A stretch of DNA of 64,000 nt from Anseranas semipalmata (Eukaryota; Chordata; Aves; Anseriformes; Anseranatidae). The first letter of the stretch is position 1. Each line of letters starts with the position of its first letter. The notes below the pieces were generated by a model, which saw nothing but the letters and a program-made list of their open reading frames with translations, was not told the origin of the DNA and did no database searches. The stretch covers positions 1 through 64,000 of the forward strand of contig VXAA01005620.1 of NCBI GenBank assembly GCA_013399115.1. The letters are read 5' to 3'. Shown piece by piece: positions 60,660 to 64,000 of the stretch. A program made the position numbers and the translations under genes.

Positions 60660-63600
60660 GGACTTGCTGATTTGAATAAAGTAGCATGTTAAACACTCCA
60701 CAATCTCTTTACTGTGTGCCATAGCCCTATTTACAACTCCATATTTAAAATATTTGCACTTAATACAACTTCAGACAAGCCAACTTGTCCAGATTACAGC
60801 ATTTTTCCATTTATTTTGTTTTAAAAAATTTACAAAGAATACATAGGAACTTTGTCCTTTGGTGGCAACCTGACAGCTATGAACAAGCTTTGCAGCAGCG
60901 TTACCATCGTTCACCACTTGGATGCATCTTTTGAAATTAAACATTTGTCCCAAGCCCAAGGTCAGCACAAAGTCACCTGTCAGAAACACTACCGCTCTCG
61001 GAAAATAGCTAACACTTGTTTTGTAGTCATTAGAGCAATAAACATGCTTTATTACCTATTCATAATGAAAAAAAAATTAATAAACTTACCTACTAATAGC
61101 TGTAGAACACCACAGACTATGTAGCATATGCATGGTATTGTGTCTCAGTCCAGGCCCTGGTTGAGCACACACGTTCCTTCCACCTATGTGAAGCACATAC
61201 TGAAATAAAAAAGGAAGACTGATGTGATGATAATGTATAACACTAAATGATTATAGTCTCCTATTCCGTTGACCTCTGCAGCACTTTGTTCCTCAATCAT
61301 CATTTGCAATCCTTTTACATGCAGATTAAAGCACTCGTTGTCCCTTCTGTTGCTGCACACCCTCCCCCAGAATATCTCCACACATCCCCTTCACCTTCTT
61401 GTATACAGTTGGCTTCATCACCCGTACGTGCTCACACGCCTGGTGCCACTTGTTTGGGCTGGGTGCCACAGAGGGCTGCCTGGTGGGACCATCTGGAAGG
61501 CCCCACCAATGGCTGAGACTGTCCTCTCCACCCCAGAGGTAAGGGTAAGAGGAGGGCGAAGGCCATGGTGAGTGCTGGGGCAAGTGGAGGCCTGCTGCCC
61601 TGGGGAGAAGCTGCCCCCATGGCATTTCTTCTCACTGAAGCTGCCCATGGTGGAGGCAGAGCTCTGGGGCAGCCGGGATTTTCCACGCCTGAGGCACAGC
61701 CCCAGCCCTGGGCCACCCCAGGTGCCTCCATGCCCCATAAGGGGCTCAACGTGCCTTGTGCATTGTAAGTTTTTAATAAATACTTCACAAACTGCAGCCA
61801 AGGGACTCTCTGCCCCCAAAACGGGATTGGGGTGGGGTGGCTGCATCTCCATTGGGGTGCACAATTTAAATTCACCAAGGGACGTGATCCTTCCACCATG
61901 CCATGGACTAGAATGGCCACCATGGTCACCTCAGGGCAGGTGATATTCTAAAGTCAGCAGTGTGACACAGGCAAAGCTGAAGAAGTAATTTGATTAACAG
62001 AAAATATATTGTTGAATACAATGATTTACTGGTCTGATAGAGCAGGGCTGCTGGCAAATGGGACACAGCTGGGGGTAATCTCCCAGGAAAGAGCTCCTAG
62101 GAACAGCATCACCACAAGGATAACGTGGTCAGCAGAAGAGACAAGATGGAAGGACCACCATCAGCTGAGATGGCAGCCTGCAGTCATGTTTTCTTTAAGC
62201 TATCTTTTTATTTGTAAACCGTTTATTGCTGCATCCATGCCAGGATGACAGATTAAGCCCTCCCTGAAGGGTACTGCACAGTCAGTGCAAAGCATTTGCC
62301 AGAGTCATGGACCTGCTGCCCTACTGCTGTCTCTAACCTCTGCTCTGAGACTGCAGCAAGTCCCTTTCCTCACAGGGTTTTACTTGCTTTTGAGTTGCAG
62401 AGGCACCATTGTTTTATCATTCCTGAACATGTTCATATTGCGAATAGAGGATTTTTTCTGATTTGCTGGTAAAGCCTGAAAAGTCTCAAGTCTTGAAAAA
62501 CTTGAATTGCAACTGAAACGGAGAGGTTTTCTGCTTTGATTCCCTTTCCTCCCCACCACCCCCGCATAAAGTCTTCATTGATCAAACACATTTCCTGCAG
62601 GCCAAAATTTCACTTGCATTTTTAATTAAATCTTCTGTTTAACTCAAAATGCAAACCTTTGTTTTCTTTAAAGTTCATTGAAATAATTTTCCTTAAAATT
62701 AAGGAAACTTAAAATGTAAAATTCTTACAGAAATTTAATTTTTTAATTTTGTTAGTACTGTTTATGAACAGCTTAATTAAACCTCTGTGGTTTGTAACTT
62801 TCTGAAATAGCTGAACAAGTGATTACTTGTTTCTTTATTTATTTGATATTCATCTTGATTGAGAGATTTTGCAGCTAAATCTTTCTCCCAGTTTTACCCA
62901 GTGACCCTGCTGAGCTCTGGGGCTCAGAGCTATGTGTCCTGTGTAGCTGTTACTAAAGCACCTCTATTTGACTTTGTTTTTCCTGGAACTCTCCATTTAA
63001 TACTTCAGGAGCTCATGAGTGCCACTGTTGGTGGAGTGTTTCTGCATACATATTTAACATCTTCTCCATAGATCCAAGATTTTGTAAAATCTTCAATTGG
63101 AGGTGTGGATTCCCCTTGTAGTGGATTTAAGCCTGTCTGTTGAAAGGGGTCTTTCCTTGTTCCTGTCCATCTGTCCCTCAGCAGTAGCTCAGGGACCCAC
63201 AGCTGACCAGGTTGAAAGCAATGGGTCTAGATGAGTGCTTCCTACTTGCTGGTGAGAATTTTGGTGCATGGAACCAGATTACACATGTTGCTTTTCTTTG
63301 TGAAAGGTTGGTTGGCCCAAAAGAATTTCATGGCTGAGGGTTGTCTCTGGTGCCTCCAAATCAGGAGCTCTTGGCTTAAGAAGATGACAGAAGATGGTGA
63401 TGAAACCTATTGACAATGGCAAACTAAGAGGAGCTTTGTGTACAGTTTTGCTCCCCACTTTCAGGGGTGTATATAATCAGGAGCAGACACGATCCATCAC
63501 AGGATACCGTGCCACGTGATATGATGCTGCAGCAGAAGGCTAACAGCTTGGCATGCCCCATGCAGCCAAGAGGTAGGGCAGGACCAGCAGGACCACACAG

Positions 63601-64000
63601 AAATTGCAGTGTGGCAGTCCCCAGGCAGCTCATAGATTTTCTGCTGCACAAGGAGCCCTCTGCAATGTGCATCATGGAAGAGGACAGCCAGCAGCATCTG
63701 ACATGGGGCCAGGAGGCAGCCTTGAAGTTGGAGAGAGCTGTGACACTGCACTGCAATGTCATGAGCTGCTACTGCTTGTAGGGCTGTGGAGAATACATGA
63801 GAATTGACAGTGAGGTCAGGGAGATAATATGAAGGAGCTAAAGTGGCTAGAAACCTGGAGAGAAAATGACAAGTTCTTTTGCACTTTTTGAAGCTGAACC
63901 TTATTTACTTCTGGGGACAGATGATCTGAAGAGCAGATATAAACTAGTGGTTAAGTTAGAAATTCCAGGAAACTAGGAGAGCATCCCCTTATAAACATGT

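Larger units (their letters stand above)
57791..64000. other. Intergenic to window end, no gene recognised
   Basis: Contains two perfect inverted repeats (58990-59020, 60637-60659), a T/C tract at 59315-59339, a GC-rich block at about 61430-61870 and a TAAT-rich block at about 62540-62880. PPM1A would be expected on the minus strand beyond the right edge from synteny. None of its coding exons is seen here. Confidence 0.5.

Noticed and set aside
61418..61943. Four overlapping frames of 100-165 codons on both strands.
   Set aside because: GC-rich sequence is poor in stop codons on both strands. No frame has a domain or conserved motif that I recognise.

Overview
This window is vertebrate, almost certainly bird, nuclear DNA. 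It is AT-rich, with one intron-containing gene, six fragments of CR1 LINEs (the dominant avian retrotransposon), a solo LTR of an avian ERVL-like type, and a few worn MIR/L3-like remnants. I see no bacterial-style gene, CRISPR array or operon. Galliformes would fit the CR1 copies, but I cannot fix the order or species from sequence alone.

Region 1 (1-18450, + strand) holds the 3' part of SIX6OS1 (C14orf39), a meiotic synaptonemal-complex central-element protein gene. Thirteen coding exons were placed by eye. All splice phases chain without a break and give 472 whole codons ending at a TGA at 17961-17963. The 5' exons and start codon lie upstream of base 1. The encoded piece runs from a coiled-coil-like helix, through a serine/threonine-rich and acidic middle with several S/T-P motifs, to an unusual C-terminal tail rich in FG and FPF motifs. 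A precise solo LTR with a 5-bp target duplication sits antisense in the intron between exons 6 and 7. Two poly(A) signals follow the stop.

Region 2 (about 18450-64000) is a gene desert. No convincing protein-coding exon was found on either strand. In mammals the 3' side of SIX6OS1 faces the 3' end of PPM1A across a large gap, and this window fits that arrangement with PPM1A lying beyond the right edge. The desert contains the CR1 fragments (two of which share one internal deletion junction), microsatellites and homopolymer tracts. It also holds homeodomain-site-rich blocks that may be conserved enhancers of the SIX cluster, a perfect RFX X-box, a 20-bp palindrome with two E-boxes, and a splice-site pair that could bound a lncRNA exon.

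Exon calls and repeat calls rest on direct reading of the sequence plus remembered family features. Enhancer, lncRNA and poly(A) proposals in the desert are inference. No previously undescribed gene system was found.
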